64,000 bases of DNA from Anabaenopsis elenkinii CCIBt3563 (GCF_015245355.1 NZ_CP063311.1:2069217-2133216); one strand, 5' to 3'. Positions 38,136 to 48,318 are shown, numbered from the stretch's first letter. The notes: a model not told the origin generated them from the sequence alone. Made by a program: numbers and translations.

Positions 38136-39088
38136 CCGCGCCATTGTTCCACAGCTACTTGTAAATCACCAGTCAACCAATGATCAAACTGGGGATATAT
38201 AGGTAAACGTGGTACTAACTCCCACCCCGCAGATTGTAAAATGGTTTTTAAAGCCTGTTCCTGCACATGGGGATAATCAGGGTTTACTTCATCCTTGGGA
38301 CCAATCCCCCCTAAATCTCTCGCACCAGCTGCTATACAAGCTAGTAACCATTGGGGATCTGTAACTAAATTTGGGGGAATTTGAATAGTGACATCTGGCG
38401 GTAAAATTTCACGTGCTTTAGTAATCACCCCCGGTAGTTGGTGGGGGTCAAAAGCTCCCCAGTCAAAGCTTTGCTGATTTCCTGGGCTGTGGGGTTGTAA
38501 GATTACCTCTTGAATGTGATCATAACGTTGATGTAACTCAGATATAGCGTTTAAAGTTTCCCACCAATCATCTTGAGTTTCCCCAATCCCTAAAAGTAAC
38601 CCCGTAGTAAAAGGAATCTGCAACTCTCCGGCCCAGATTAACTGTTGTAATCTAGTTTCTGGTAACTTACTGGGTGCGTGGCGATGAACTGTATGTAACA
38701 GTGCTGGGGTTAACTGTTCCAGCATCAAACCCAGGGAAACATTAACATTTTTTAGCCGTTCCATCTCGGTAAAACTGAGGATTCCCACATTAGTATGGGG
38801 TAAAAATCCCAGAGACAAGGCTAACTCACATAAATCATAAATCCTCTCAAACCATTGCTGACGCAGGGGTGAACGGGGATGGACTTCACCACTGAGGATG
38901 AGGATTTCACATACCTTCTGACTTTGAAGTGGGAGTAAAATCTTTTCCGCTTCCCATAAGGTCATCCAGGGACTTTGACCCGGTTCCCTGCGAAAGTTGC
39001 AGTATGTACAGCGGTTGAAACACTCGTAAGTCGGAACAATAGTATAAGCGGGACTGTAGGTAACAGTGGCAGAATGAGAAACTGGCAT
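38132..39088 (-). CDS. cofG: F0 synthase subunit CofG (radical SAM)
   Basis: 318 residues. The cluster motif CFNRCTYC follows VPTYE, and GLLLGIGETQDDWW and GIGPKDEVNPDYP match CofG (7,8-didemethyl-8-hydroxy-5-deazariboflavin synthase). Works with CofH (6609-7763) to make F0 for photolyase. The stop overlaps that of the convergent type IIG gene, so read-through between them is likely unless an unseen terminator acts. Confidence 0.93.
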   Translation of the reverse strand: MPVSHSATVTYSPAYTIVPTYECFNRCTYCNFRREPGQSPWMTLWEAEKILLPLQSQKVCEILILSGEVHPRSPLRQQWFERIYDLCELALSLGFLPHTNVGILSFTEMERLKNVNVSLGLMLEQLTPALLHTVHRHAPSKLPETRLQQLIWAGELQIPFTTGLLLGIGETQDDWWETLNAISELHQRYDHIQEVILQPHSPGNQQSFDWGAFDPHQLPGVITKAREILPPDVTIQIPPNLVTDPQWLLACIAAGARDLGGIGPKDEVNPDYPHVQEQALKTILQSAGWELVPRLPIYPQFDHWLTGDLQVAVEQWRG

Positions 39089-39576
39089 AAAACGTTATCT
39101 ACTATATATACAGCAGTTTCTACCTAGATAAAATACAGAGATAAAATACAGATATTAATTGTAAAAGCATTGTGGGGTGGGTATCCTACCCGCCCTAGTT
39201 TACCTCACTTACATGAAATCTGCTGTATATCCCAAAGTTTTTACCCCACCCTAAGAGGATGTTTGATAAGTCATGATTAGTGTATCAACTATTGTTTCAC
39301 CCCACCCTAACCCTCCCCTTGTAAGGGGAGGGGACTGGATTTTATTGTTTCGGAGTGTCCCCCATTCCCTGCTTCGGTGCTCCCTGCTCCCTGCTCCCTA
39401 ATATAAAAATTACCTGTTTAATACTTTCCAAACATCCTCTAACCCTCCCCTGATGAAGGGGAGGGGACTAGATTTATGTTTACACTCTAGTGTTACACCG
39501 CAAAAGGTTTAACTCCTTACAGGGTAAGGTTTTCAGCATTATGTTAAGTTTTTTGTAAAAATATTTGTCAAAATAC
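39089..39576. other. cofG-psbA intergenic region with short tandem repeats
   Basis: No gene. Contains a run of CCCTGCTCCCTGCTCCCT type repeats (about 39365-39400) and two GGGGAGGGGACT blocks (about 39322 and 39458) of the kind scattered in filamentous cyanobacteria. The psbA promoter lies at its right end. Confidence 0.5.
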
Positions 39577-39605
39577 TTTACAAATCTAAATAATTGATTT
39601 AGTAT
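39577..39605 (+). promoter_or_regulatory. Predicted psbA promoter
   Basis: TTTACA (39577-39582), a 17-bp spacer and TAGTAT (39600-39605) resemble -35/-10 elements. Transcription would start near 39612, leaving a leader of about 54 bases, as is typical for cyanobacterial psbA. Confidence 0.5.
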
Positions 39606-39665
39606 GTAAACAACAGGTACAAACACCTACCTGATTCATACATACATAACCGCAATCATAAACAA

Positions 39666-40748
39666 ATGACCACCACCTTACAACAGCGCCAAAGCGCCAA
39701 CGTATGGGATCGCTTCTGCGAATGGATCACCAGCACCGATAACCGGATTTACATCGGTTGGTTCGGCGTCCTCATGATCCCCACCCTCCTAGCTGCTACC
39801 ACCTGCTTCATCATCGCCTTCATCGCTGCTCCCCCTGTAGACATCGATGGTATCCGCGAACCAGTAGCTGGCTCCTTAATCTACGGAAACAACATCATCT
39901 CTGGTGCAGTTGTTCCTTCCTCCAACGCCATCGGCTTACACTTCTACCCCATTTGGGAAGCAGCTTCCTTAGATGAGTGGTTGTACAACGGTGGTCCTTA
40001 CCAGTTGGTAATTTTCCACTTCCTGATTGGTTGCGCTTGCTACCTAGGTCGTCAGTGGGAACTATCTTACCGCTTGGGAATGCGTCCTTGGATCTGTGTA
40101 GCTTACTCTGCACCTTTGGCATCTGCTACCGCAGTATTCCTAATCTACCCCATCGGTCAAGGTTCATTCTCTGATGGTATGCCTTTAGGTATCTCTGGAA
40201 CCTTCAACTTCATGATCGTGTTCCAAGCAGAACACAACATCTTGATGCACCCCTTCCATATGTTAGGTGTAGCTGGTGTATTCGGTGGTTCTCTGTTCTC
40301 TGCAATGCACGGTTCCTTGGTAACATCCTCCTTGGTACGTGAAACAACCGAAACCGAATCTCAAAACTACGGTTACAAGTTCGGACAAGAAGAAGAAACC
40401 TACAACATTGTAGCTGCTCACGGTTACTTCGGTCGCTTAATCTTCCAATACGCTTCCTTCAACAACAGCCGTTCACTACACTTCTTCCTAGCTGCTTGGC
40501 CTGTAATTGGTATCTGGTTTACCGCACTGGGTGTAAGCACCATGGCGTTCAACTTGAACGGTTTCAACTTCAACCAATCAGTAATTGACTCTCAAGGTCG
40601 CGTCATCGCTACCTGGGCTGATGTGATCAACCGCGCTAACCTGGGTATGGAAGTAATGCACGAGCGTAACGCTCACAACTTCCCCTTAGACTTGGCTGCT
40701 GGTGAAGTTGCTCCTGTTGCTTTGACTGCTCCTGCAATCAACGGTTAA
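39666..40748 (+). CDS. psbA: Photosystem II D1 protein
   Basis: 360 residues, full length, with the five helices and ligands of D1. The C-terminal extension [16 protein letters not shown] follows the processing site after Ala344. Residue 130 is Gln ([11 protein letters not shown]), the form associated with standard-light D1 (PsbA1-like) rather than Glu130 high-light forms. Codon use is strongly biased, as expected for a highly expressed gene. A 132-bp remnant of a second copy lies past the CRISPR arrays. Confidence 0.99.
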   Translation: MTTTLQQRQSANVWDRFCEWITSTDNRIYIGWFGVLMIPTLLAATTCFIIAFIAAPPVDIDGIREPVAGSLIYGNNIISGAVVPSSNAIGLHFYPIWEAASLDEWLYNGGPYQLVIFHFLIGCACYLGRQWELSYRLGMRPWICVAYSAPLASATAVFLIYPIGQGSFSDGMPLGISGTFNFMIVFQAEHNILMHPFHMLGVAGVFGGSLFSAMHGSLVTSSLVRETTETESQNYGYKFGQEEETYNIVAAHGYFGRLIFQYASFNNSRSLHFFLAAWPVIGIWFTALGVSTMAFNLNGFNFNQSVIDSQGRVIATWADVINRANLGMEVMHERNAHNFPLDLAAGEVAPVALTAPAING

Positions 40749-40793
40749 GAGATTAAGGTTAAGGAACTTAAATAATACTTTCTCTGCTTGATC

Positions 40794-40824
40794 AAAGCGC
40801 CCTTCCTACGGGATGGGCGCTTTT
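40794..40824 (+). terminator. psbA terminator
   Basis: AAAGCGCCC (40794-40802) pairs with GGGCGCTTT (40815-40823) and is followed by more T residues. A similar hairpin follows the psbA remnant at 43662. Confidence 0.88.
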
Positions 40825-40830
40825 GGTTTT

Positions 40831-41108
40831 GGTAGAGTAGTATTGACCCCTCACCTTACAAAAGGTTGGGGTATATGGCTTACAGCAGCGCTTCGCCTAA
40901 ATGCTGTTGTAATGCACTAGTTAACTATTACGGAAGTTCAATCAAAATAGCTGAAATAGTGATTCTAATGTATTGAACCTCGGTCGCTTGCTGGGTAAGG
41001 GTTTCAGGAGTTTTGTTAGTATGCTAAAGTCCATTTCAGCCGTTAAGTTTATTGAACCTCGGAAAGTGCCTCTAGACTTCTTACTGGGACTGTGTTTAAA
41101 ATGGAGGG
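40831..41108 (+). promoter_or_regulatory. Probable CRISPR leader
   Basis: About 280 bp without an ORF directly before the first repeat of array 1. It contains a direct repeat ATTGAACCTCGG (about 40973 and 41050). The degenerate final repeat at the far right of array 2 supports the leader being on this side. No cas1/cas2 or other cas gene is in the window. Confidence 0.5.
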
Positions 41109-42910
41109 GACCGCTTCCCTCTGGGAAGTGGAATTAATGGAAACTTAACACGGGCTTGCCCTGTTCTAAATAGTCCTTTGCGACCGCTTCCCTCTGGGAA
41201 GTGGAATTAATGGAAACATAAGCCTTTAATAAGTGTTGTTAAAGGTTAAAGCGACCGCTTCCCTCTGGGAAGTGGAATTAATGGAAACCAGTGTTTTCTA
41301 TATTGTTCTTGCTTCTTATTATGTGTGACCGCTTCCCTCTGGGAAGTGGAATTAATGGAAACCTTGTATGCATTGCGCTGCATCAGTTCAAACTCTTTGT
41401 AGACCGCTTCCCTCTGGGAAGTGGAATTAATGGAAACTTGTCTGATTGGTCTGTAGAATCCCAAAATCCTTCAAGACCGCTTCCCTCTGGGAAGTGGAAT
41501 TAATGGAAACGCTACACCACCCTTACTGTTTGAAACTGCTATTACTTTGACCGCTTCCCTCTGGGAAGTGGAATTAATGGAAACAATCAATAAGGTTTAG
41601 AAACATGGCTGAAGAAAACGACCGCTTCCCTCTGGGAAGTGGAATTAATGGAAACTAATATACAGAAGTCACAAAATAATGCTGCTAGAGAGACCGCTTC
41701 CCTCTGGGAAGTGGAATTAATGGAAACTAGAAGCTGAACAAGCTTTTTCTCTTCAGCCTTGCAGACCGCTTCCCTCTGGGAAGTGGAATTAATGGAAACT
41801 CTACCGCGATAAATAACAAGAGCTGGTAGCATATGAAGACCGCTTCCCTCTGGGAAGTGGAATTAATGGAAACTGACAATTTGTAGAAGGAGAGACCCCG
41901 CTATAAGTTGACCGCTTCCCTCTGGGAAGTGGAATTAATGGAAACTTGGTGCGCTCATTCTCCCCTATCCAGCCAATGACACCAGGACCGCTTCCCTCTG
42001 GGAAGTGGAATTAATGGAAACGCGAAATCGCACAAACTCAGCTTTAAATGCCTTCTTAGGACCGCTTCCCTCTGGGAAGTGGAATTAATGGAAACCTCAA
42101 CCCCTCTTTCCACGGAGGTGAATTCGGAAATGACCGCTTCCCTCTGGGAAGTGGAATTAATGGAAACGTGATGTGCAGGCAGCTACCCTTAAAAGGATGT
42201 TAGAGACCGCTTCCCTCTGGGAAGTGGAATTAATGGAAACTTAGATTTAAGGTCTTCAAAAATTAGTCTTAACGTTGACCGCTTCCCTCTGGGAAGTGGA
42301 ATTAATGGAAACTCATTCCGTAGCTGGTTGTTAACAACTAAGGAGTTGTTAAACCGGACCGCTTCCCTCTGGGAAGTGGAATTAATGGAAACTCAGAGAC
42401 AAACCTAAGTCCTCAAGCCGATCCCTTAGCGACCGCTTCCCTCTGGGAAGTGGAATTAATGGAAACAATGTGAGACAAAAGAGCCGAGAATTGACCATAG
42501 GGGCGACCGCTTCCCTCTGGGAAGTGGAATTAATGGAAACGCACACACGCATATCCCTTGGGATTTCTTCAAGCAGACCGCTTCCCTCTGGGAAGTGGAA
42601 TTAATGGAAACCTGGAAAGGCTGAACTCTTTTTTTCCTGATGGAGAAAAGACCGCTTCCCTCTGGGAAGTGGAATTAATGGAAACTTTCAGCGGCAGGGG
42701 TCTTTCCACTAAATGGGATTGATGACCGCTTCCCTCTGGGAAGTGGAATTAATGGAAACTAAGCGCAGGGTTGTTAACAACCTGCTGCTATGGGACTAGA
42801 CCGCTTCCCTCTGGGAAGTGGAATTAATGGAAACGACATCGTAGGCTTCGTAGCCTAGATATACACACAATGCAGACCGCTTCCCTCTGGGAAGTGGAAT
42901 TAATGGAAAC
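41109..42910 (+). CRISPR. CRISPR array 1 (25 repeats of 36 bp)
   Basis: The repeat starts GACCGCTTCCCTCTGGGAAG and ends GGAATTAATGGAAAC; CTTCCC/GGGAAG forms the internal stem. I count 25 repeats starting at 41109, 41182, 41253 and so on to 42875, all apparently identical. The 24 spacers are 35-40 bp apart from one of 44 bp (42313-42356). The 3' tail ATGGAAAC would give the crRNA 5' handle, as in type I-D/III arrays of cyanobacteria. The last repeat runs without a spacer into array 2. Confidence 0.98.
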
Positions 42911-43458
42911 ACACTAATCGAATGGAAACTTCAGGAGTTGCAGGAGTTGCAGGAGTTTCAGCGGCAGGTCCCCACTCGCTGGGGACACTAATCGAATGGA
43001 AACGCTAAGTAAACGTTGTTAAGGGAGTCTTGTTAACAAGACTCCCTTAAGTCCCCACTCGCTGGGGACACTAATCGAATGGAAACCGCTGTCTTTTCAA
43101 CCACCGGTGCTTCAACAGCCTGAGTCCCCACTCGCTGGGGACACTAATCGAATGGAAACTCAACCAGCGGGAAAAATTGAACAAAAAGCATATCTACGTC
43201 CCCACTCGCTGGGGACACTAATCGAATGGAAACGGGCAGCCCCTGAAGACCAACCCTTTGTGGGCAGGTTGTCCCCACTCGCTGGGGACACTAATCGAAT
43301 GGAAACAAGCAAGAGCTTATTTGACTTTTAACGTACGGGGTTTTTCGGCGTCCCCACTCGCTGGGGACACTAATCGAATGGAAACAATGCAGGGAACTCC
43401 CTCCTGTAGTCTTCTGTGGTGTGTCCCCACTCGCTGGGGACACTAATTGAATGGAAAC
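42911..43458 (+). CRISPR. CRISPR array 2, fused to array 1 (7 repeats plus a truncated one)
   Basis: A different 36-bp repeat starts GTCCCCACTCGCTGGGGACA and ends CTAATCGAATGGAAAC. Full copies begin at 42968, 43051, 43124, 43198, 43271, 43350 and 43423. The first unit (42911-42929) is only the last 19 bp of the repeat, joined directly to the final repeat of array 1. The last copy has one change (AATTGAAT for AATCGAAT), typical of the leader-distal end. Spacers are 37-47 bp. Its own leader is lost. Both repeats share the tail ATGGAAAC, so one Cas6 and effector might serve both. Confidence 0.97.
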
Positions 43459-43492
43459 TCGCATCTGACCCCGTCTCCGCAGGCAAGCATAA

Positions 43493-43624
<132 letters not shown>

Positions 43625-43661
43625 TTAATGGCTAATTAATCAAGTTTAGCTGAATCAAAAT

Positions 43662-43689
43662 CGCCTCTCAGAAATGAGGGGCGTTTTTT
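43662..43689 (+). terminator. Terminator of the former second psbA
   Basis: CGCCTCTCA (43662-43670) pairs with TGAGGGGCG (43675-43683) around a GAAA loop, followed by TTTTTT. It now lies downstream of the CRISPR arrays and may end their precursor transcript. Confidence 0.85.
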
Positions 43690-43852
43690 GGTTTGGGTTT
43701 TTTGGTTTGGGTGATGTTACTGTATTCCTACTTCTCGACCTCCAGAACCGAAAATAATTTCACAAGTCTATAGGCAAAACATAGTAAGATTAGGGGTAAT
43801 AAAAAATTAACCTTGCCCCTAAAAAAAATTAGTGTAAAGTGGTAAGATTTAA

Positions 43853-44380
43853 TTATTCGCTGTTTAAACGCCGAAAATCCCAAGGCATCTGAGGACGGCG
43901 TTGATTCCAAAAACCTAATTTCTGACTCTTGGCAGATTTCTCTGCCTGCAATAAACTATTTCTAGACTCTGGACAATTGCGCAGGAAATAGTGATAAACT
44001 ACAGCTTTCCCTTCTTCGACCATACTTAGGCTAATATTGCGATCGCCTACAAACACCTCAGATACTAAGCGATCATATTCATCAGTATACAGGGGTTTTA
44101 ATCTTACCTCCTGTCCAGGAGAGAGCAACTGTTTTAATCTGGCGGTTGATCTACTCCCCCAGGGTTTCTGTTTTCTTTCCGGTGCGTCAATACAAGCTAA
44201 ACGTACGGTAACTGTTTGTTCATGGTGTTTCACATCAATAGTATCGCCGTCTATAACTCTCAAGACCGTGGTGGGAGTATGATCATTGGTAGTTTTATCA
44301 ATATTTCCAGGTAATAGTTGACATCCTACTACAGGAATATAAAGTATCATAAATACCAGGATGGGAATTTTTTTCAACAT
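43853..44380 (-). CDS. Thermonuclease-family (SNase-like) lipoprotein
   Basis: 175 residues. The N-terminus is a lipoprotein signal (PVVGC, Cys at about residue 20). The SNase fold follows, with VIDGDTIDV, the catalytic VRLACIDAPE (Arg and Glu) and DEYDRLVSEV (second Arg). A secreted, calcium-dependent nuclease anchored outside the membrane, perhaps for scavenging phosphate or DNA. It starts 5 bp after the ABC exporter gene, so both are probably one transcript. Confidence 0.9.
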   Translation of the reverse strand: MLKKIPILVFMILYIPVVGCQLLPGNIDKTTNDHTPTTVLRVIDGDTIDVKHHEQTVTVRLACIDAPERKQKPWGSRSTARLKQLLSPGQEVRLKPLYTDEYDRLVSEVFVGDRNISLSMVEEGKAVVYHYFLRNCPESRNSLLQAEKSAKSQKLGFWNQRRPQMPWDFRRLNSE

Positions 44381-44385
44381 TGTTT

Positions 44386-46131
44386 TTAACTCCCCTCGGG
44401 TAGATGACCTTGTTGCTGTCTGAGATAAAATCGGGCGTAGCGTTGGTTAAGTGCTAATAATTCTGTGTGGGTTCCTGATTCAACAATTTTCCCTTTTTCC
44501 ATCACTAAAATGCGATCGCATCGGCGCACAGTGCTTAAGCGGTGAGCTATAATAAACACCGTGCGATGCTGCATCAGTCTTTCTAAAGCTTCTTGTACTA
44601 ATGCTTCCGACTCAGAATCTAAGGCAGATGTAGCCTCATCTAAAATCAAAACTTGCGGGTTGAGAAATACCGCCCGGGCGATCGCGATTCTTTGGCGTTG
44701 TCCACCGGATAAATTTACCCCCCGCTCACCCACCCAAGTATAGTAACCCTCTGGTAACTGAGTAATAAACTGGTGGGCATTGGCAATTTTAGCAGCTTCC
44801 GCCACTGCTTCCATATCAAAATCATCTTGACCGAAAGCAATATTTTGGGCAATAGTTCCCGAAAACATCACGGTTTCTTGGGGGACAATACCAATTTGTC
44901 GGCGTAGACTATGAAGCTGAACATCGCGAATATCTACACCATCAATCAAAATTTTACCTGCTTGGGGGTCATAAAACCGAGGCAGCAGATTGACAAAGGT
45001 AGTTTTACCAGCACCGGAAGCACCCACCAAGGCGATCGCTTCTCCCGGTAAGGCCAATAAACTGATATCTTGTAATACCGGTTCCCCTGGTTTATAGGCA
45101 AAACACACATGACAATATTCTACTTGCCCTTTCACCGGGGGTAAAGCGATCGCGGGAGACTTTTCTAATATCGTTGGTTGCATAGCCATCAACTCAAAAA
45201 CCCGGTCTACAGATGCTTCACCTTGTTTAAATTCGTTGTAGTTATGAGTAGTATGACCAATGGGGTCAATTAACAACGCCGCCGCCGTTAAGTAACTAAA
45301 AAACTCTCCCACTGTCAAATTATTTTGGGCAATTTGCCATGCTCCCACTATTAATAAAAATATCGCACTGACAGCCTCTAAAAAGCCCACTATAGGTATT
45401 TGAACTGCTTTGAGGCGCTCGGCGGAGTATTTAGCTTGAAAACTGCGTTCTGCTTCATTTCCAAAGCGAGCAATTTCATAATTTTCCGCTGCAAAAGCTT
45501 GGACTAAACGGATACCGCTAAATACCTCCGTGAGAATTGCGGATAACCCAGATACACGATTTTGACTTTTCAGGGAGTAGTGACGTAAACGTTCACCAAA
45601 CCAGCCAATTAAAACTCCCATCAATGGCGCTACAATCACTGTAGCTAAAGTCAGTTGCCAATTCAGGTAAATCATGTAGATGGGTATAGCCAGCAACTGC
45701 AAAATACAGGGTATAAAGTCGTGAAATACTCTATTTACCACTTCCCCCACCCGGTCAACATCTTCCGTGAGGCGGTAAGATAAATCACCGGCTTTTGCCG
45801 TTTCAAAATAGCTCAAATCCAGTTTTTGCAGATGGGAGTAAACCCGCTTGCGGAGGTCAAAAGCTACCCTTAAAGCCACCTTCGCCATGTACATATCCTG
45901 CACAGACTGAAAAAAGCCCCGCACCAAAAACACTAAAAGCAGCATTCCGGCTAATTGAGCGATCGCCACTATATCACCTTTACCAAAGGGTTCAGCCAAT
46001 CTACCCGCGAGATTAATTAAAGTTAAAGTCGCCAGCACATAACCGATAATCCCCACAAATCCCTTAGTAATATTTTGCCAATGGGGACCCAAATAAGGTA
46101 ATAATTGCCAGTAATGAGAATGAGTTTTCAA
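44386..46131 (-). CDS. ABC exporter, fused permease and ATPase (MsbA-like)
   Basis: 581 residues. Six membrane helices (1-310), then an ATPase with Walker A GASGAGKTT, signature LSGGQRQR, Walker B LILDEATSALD and the switch His in IIAHRLSTV. A homodimeric exporter of lipid-like or hydrophobic compounds; substrate unknown. First gene of a two-gene unit with the SNase lipoprotein. Confidence 0.93.
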   Translation of the reverse strand: MKTHSHYWQLLPYLGPHWQNITKGFVGIIGYVLATLTLINLAGRLAEPFGKGDIVAIAQLAGMLLLVFLVRGFFQSVQDMYMAKVALRVAFDLRKRVYSHLQKLDLSYFETAKAGDLSYRLTEDVDRVGEVVNRVFHDFIPCILQLLAIPIYMIYLNWQLTLATVIVAPLMGVLIGWFGERLRHYSLKSQNRVSGLSAILTEVFSGIRLVQAFAAENYEIARFGNEAERSFQAKYSAERLKAVQIPIVGFLEAVSAIFLLIVGAWQIAQNNLTVGEFFSYLTAAALLIDPIGHTTHNYNEFKQGEASVDRVFELMAMQPTILEKSPAIALPPVKGQVEYCHVCFAYKPGEPVLQDISLLALPGEAIALVGASGAGKTTFVNLLPRFYDPQAGKILIDGVDIRDVQLHSLRRQIGIVPQETVMFSGTIAQNIAFGQDDFDMEAVAEAAKIANAHQFITQLPEGYYTWVGERGVNLSGGQRQRIAIARAVFLNPQVLILDEATSALDSESEALVQEALERLMQHRTVFIIAHRLSTVRRCDRILVMEKGKIVESGTHTELLALNQRYARFYLRQQQGHLPEGS

Positions 46132-46401
46132 GCTGTAAATTCCACAAAAATATTTTTTCTTGTTGAGACCAATAATACAACGGCGAGCTAGCCCCTAGAT
46201 TCTATTTATGGGGGCTAGCCGTTGGCGATTTTAATCGCTGTGAAGTTTCTTTGGTTCTTCGGTACTTTTTATGGAGAACCCAGTTCAAAATCATTGAAAG
46301 CCTTATTGTGTCGGCATTTCATTGAAAATATTGGGCATAATTGTTTATAACCCTTACGGGGTAAGGGTTTTGTTGTTATCAATCCTCGATTACCATAAAA
46401 T

Positions 46402-46807
46402 CTACGCAAGAACCGTTTCTTTTTGATTTTGAATGTACATTTTAATTGTCTCTAGTGGCGCACCCCCGACAGTGGAAACAAAATAAGAATTAGTCCATAA
46501 AGTAGGTAATCTACGTTTCAATTGGTGGAAATTCTAATCGTAAATACCTAGAAGTTGCACCCTTAAATCTTTTTACAAATCGATGTATTCCAAACTGAGG
46601 GTCAACTTCTACCAATAAATGCACATGGTCTGGCATGATTTCCATCTCTATAATTTCAATGTTAATTTCAATCGCTATTTGAGCAAGTAACTCTTTTAAG
46701 CGAGAAGCGATCGCGTTCACGAGAACTGGTATTCTATATTTAGGACAAAAAATAACATGATATTTACACAAATAAACAACATTCTTGTTTGATTTGAATT
46801 TTTGCAT
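46402..46807 (-). pseudogene. tnpA: IS200-type Y1 transposase, frameshifted
   Basis: From ATG 46807 the frame runs MQKFKSNKNVVYLCKYHVIF with the metal-binding HUH motif DHVHLLVE, then stops at 46511 after FPPIET. In another frame the missing part continues (RLPTLWTNSYFVSTVGGAPL, ETIKMYIQNQKE) to a stop at 46402. The catalytic Tyr of YIQNQ lies after the break, so the short product cannot transpose. A single indel near 46507-46515 explains it. Confidence 0.88.
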
Positions 46808-46883
46808 GGAACCCTGTTGACTTATGCAGCTACAGGCTATAATTATTTTAAGCAAAGAGAAATATCAAGGAGGTGATTCAAGA

Positions 46884-48062
46884 GTGTTGGTAATGGAGTA
46901 CAAAGCAGTTGTCAAAAAAGCGCAGTCAAAAGCCATAGATGAAGCTATTCGCACCAGTCAGTTTGTTAGGAACAAGGTGCTTAGATACTGGATAGATAAT
47001 CGCGGTATTGGCAAAAAAGAATTGTACAAATACAACACTCAATTACGAGCAGAATATGAATTTGTGAGAGATTTGAGCAGTCACGCTTGTCAAGCGTCTG
47101 TTGAGAATGTAGAACGTGCTATCAGTAGATTTTTCGCTAACTGCAAGGCTAGAAAACCCAGAAACAAAGGGTATCCAAGATTTAAAAAGCATAGTCGCTC
47201 TGTTGAATATAAACAACAATCTTGGAAGCTTCACCCCACAAAACGTCGTATTACCTTTACTGATAAAAAAGGCATTGGTGAACTCAAATTGTTGGGTAAG
47301 TGGGATATCCACACTTATCCTGTAGAGCTAATTAAGAGAGTTAGGATTGTTCGCCGTGCAGATGGATATTATGTTCAGTTCTGTGTGAAAGCAGATAATA
47401 AACAGGAAGCTCCATTAACTACATCTGAAATTGGTATCGATGTAGGGTTAGAGTATTTCTACTCTGATAGCAATGGCAATCATCAAGAAAACCCTAGATA
47501 TTTACGTAAAGCTGAAAAAGATATCAAGCGAGTTCAGCGCAGTATTTACAAGAAAAAGAAAGGGTCATCTGGTAGAAAGAAAGCCAGTGGTGTTTATGCT
47601 CGCAAACATTTAAAAGTAACTCGACAAAGGAATGAACACGCCAAACGATTGGCGCGTAACTTATGCCTAGCTAACGCTAAGGTGGTCTTGGAAGATTTAA
47701 ATGTTAGTGGGTTGGTGAGAAACCACAAGCTTGCTAAGAGTATTTCTGATGCGTCTTGGTACAACTTTCGCCAGTGGCTCGAATACTTTGGAGAGAAATT
47801 TGGACGGGAAATAATCGCTGTTCCGCCTCATTTTACTAGCCAAGAATGCAGTAATTGTGGTGCAATAGTTTACAAATCACTTAGCACTAGAACTCATTCT
47901 TGCTTGCATTGTGGTCACATAGAACAACGTGATGTGAATGCAGCCAAAGTAATTTTAAGTCGTGCAAACGCTAGGGGTGGGCAACCCCAAAGTAACGCCA
48001 GTCGAGATGTTCCCTCTACTTCTGTTGGTCGTAAGACCTCCAAAGGCAAGGAACGTCAGTGA
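46884..48062 (+). CDS. tnpB: IS605-type TnpB RNA-guided nuclease
   Basis: 392 residues from GTG 46884, which has AAGGAGGTGA about 10 bp ahead; an ATG at 46893 is also possible. All three RuvC acids are present: D186 (GIDVGLEYF), E270 (VLEDLNVSG) and D350 (RDVNAAK). The zinc finger CSNCG/CLHCG lies between the last two. TnpB of this family cuts DNA guided by an RNA from the element's right end and so retains the element at excised sites. Intact although its tnpA partner is broken. Confidence 0.95.
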   Translation: MLVMEYKAVVKKAQSKAIDEAIRTSQFVRNKVLRYWIDNRGIGKKELYKYNTQLRAEYEFVRDLSSHACQASVENVERAISRFFANCKARKPRNKGYPRFKKHSRSVEYKQQSWKLHPTKRRITFTDKKGIGELKLLGKWDIHTYPVELIKRVRIVRRADGYYVQFCVKADNKQEAPLTTSEIGIDVGLEYFYSDSNGNHQENPRYLRKAEKDIKRVQRSIYKKKKGSSGRKKASGVYARKHLKVTRQRNEHAKRLARNLCLANAKVVLEDLNVSGLVRNHKLAKSISDASWYNFRQWLEYFGEKFGREIIAVPPHFTSQECSNCGAIVYKSLSTRTHSCLHCGHIEQRDVNAAKVILSRANARGGQPQSNASRDVPSTSVGRKTSKGKERQ

Positions 48063-48100
48063 CGCTGGAATCCCCTGCTTTCAGGCATGGGGAGTGTCAA
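47960..48100 (+). ncRNA. Probable omega RNA (reRNA) scaffold
   Basis: By family, the guide RNA of TnpB overlaps the 3' end of tnpB and reaches the right end of the element. Here that region has a G+C-rich hairpin (GGGGTGGGCAACCCC near 47974) and the final stem 48071-48093. The guide would be the host bases just after 48100. The 5' limit is a guess. Confidence 0.45.
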
Positions 48101-48318
48101 ATTATCACATTAATCTCAACCATATATTTGATCGACACTCATGGGGCAATCATTGGTATAATGTAGTGGGCAGAATCCCCCGCTGTACCAAAAAAGTAAT
48201 TCCTAATTATGGGCGAAATTATGGGCGAAAAAACTCACAGTTCCTATTCTCGCCCACAGTAATTGTACAGAAACACCTACTATCTTAACTACAGTCTTAA
48301 CTACACTTGCTCCCCAAG

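Larger units (their letters stand above)
46340..48100. mobile_element. IS200/IS605-family element with divergent tnpA and tnpB
   Basis: Divergent tnpA (minus, frameshifted) and tnpB (plus). A perfect hairpin AACCCTTAC-GGG-GTAAGGGTT (46349-46369) marks the left end, as expected for recognition by a Y1 transposase. The right end carries a TCCCC-TGC/GCA-GGGGA hairpin (48071-48093) and seems to finish at AGTGTCAA (48100). End positions are approximate because this family has no terminal repeats or target duplication. Confidence 0.8.

Noticed and set aside
39365..39400. CCCTGCTCCCTGCTCCCT run as a CRISPR or regulatory array
   Set aside because: Short tandem repeats of this kind are common filler in filamentous cyanobacteria, with no spacer structure.
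43728..43910. 60-codon minus-strand frame downstream of the SNase gene
   Set aside because: Overlaps the SNase C-terminus in another frame and has no start signals.
46402..46807. Programmed frameshifting in IS200 tnpA
   Set aside because: IS200/IS605 transposases are not known to use it and no slippery run is at the break; decay is simpler.
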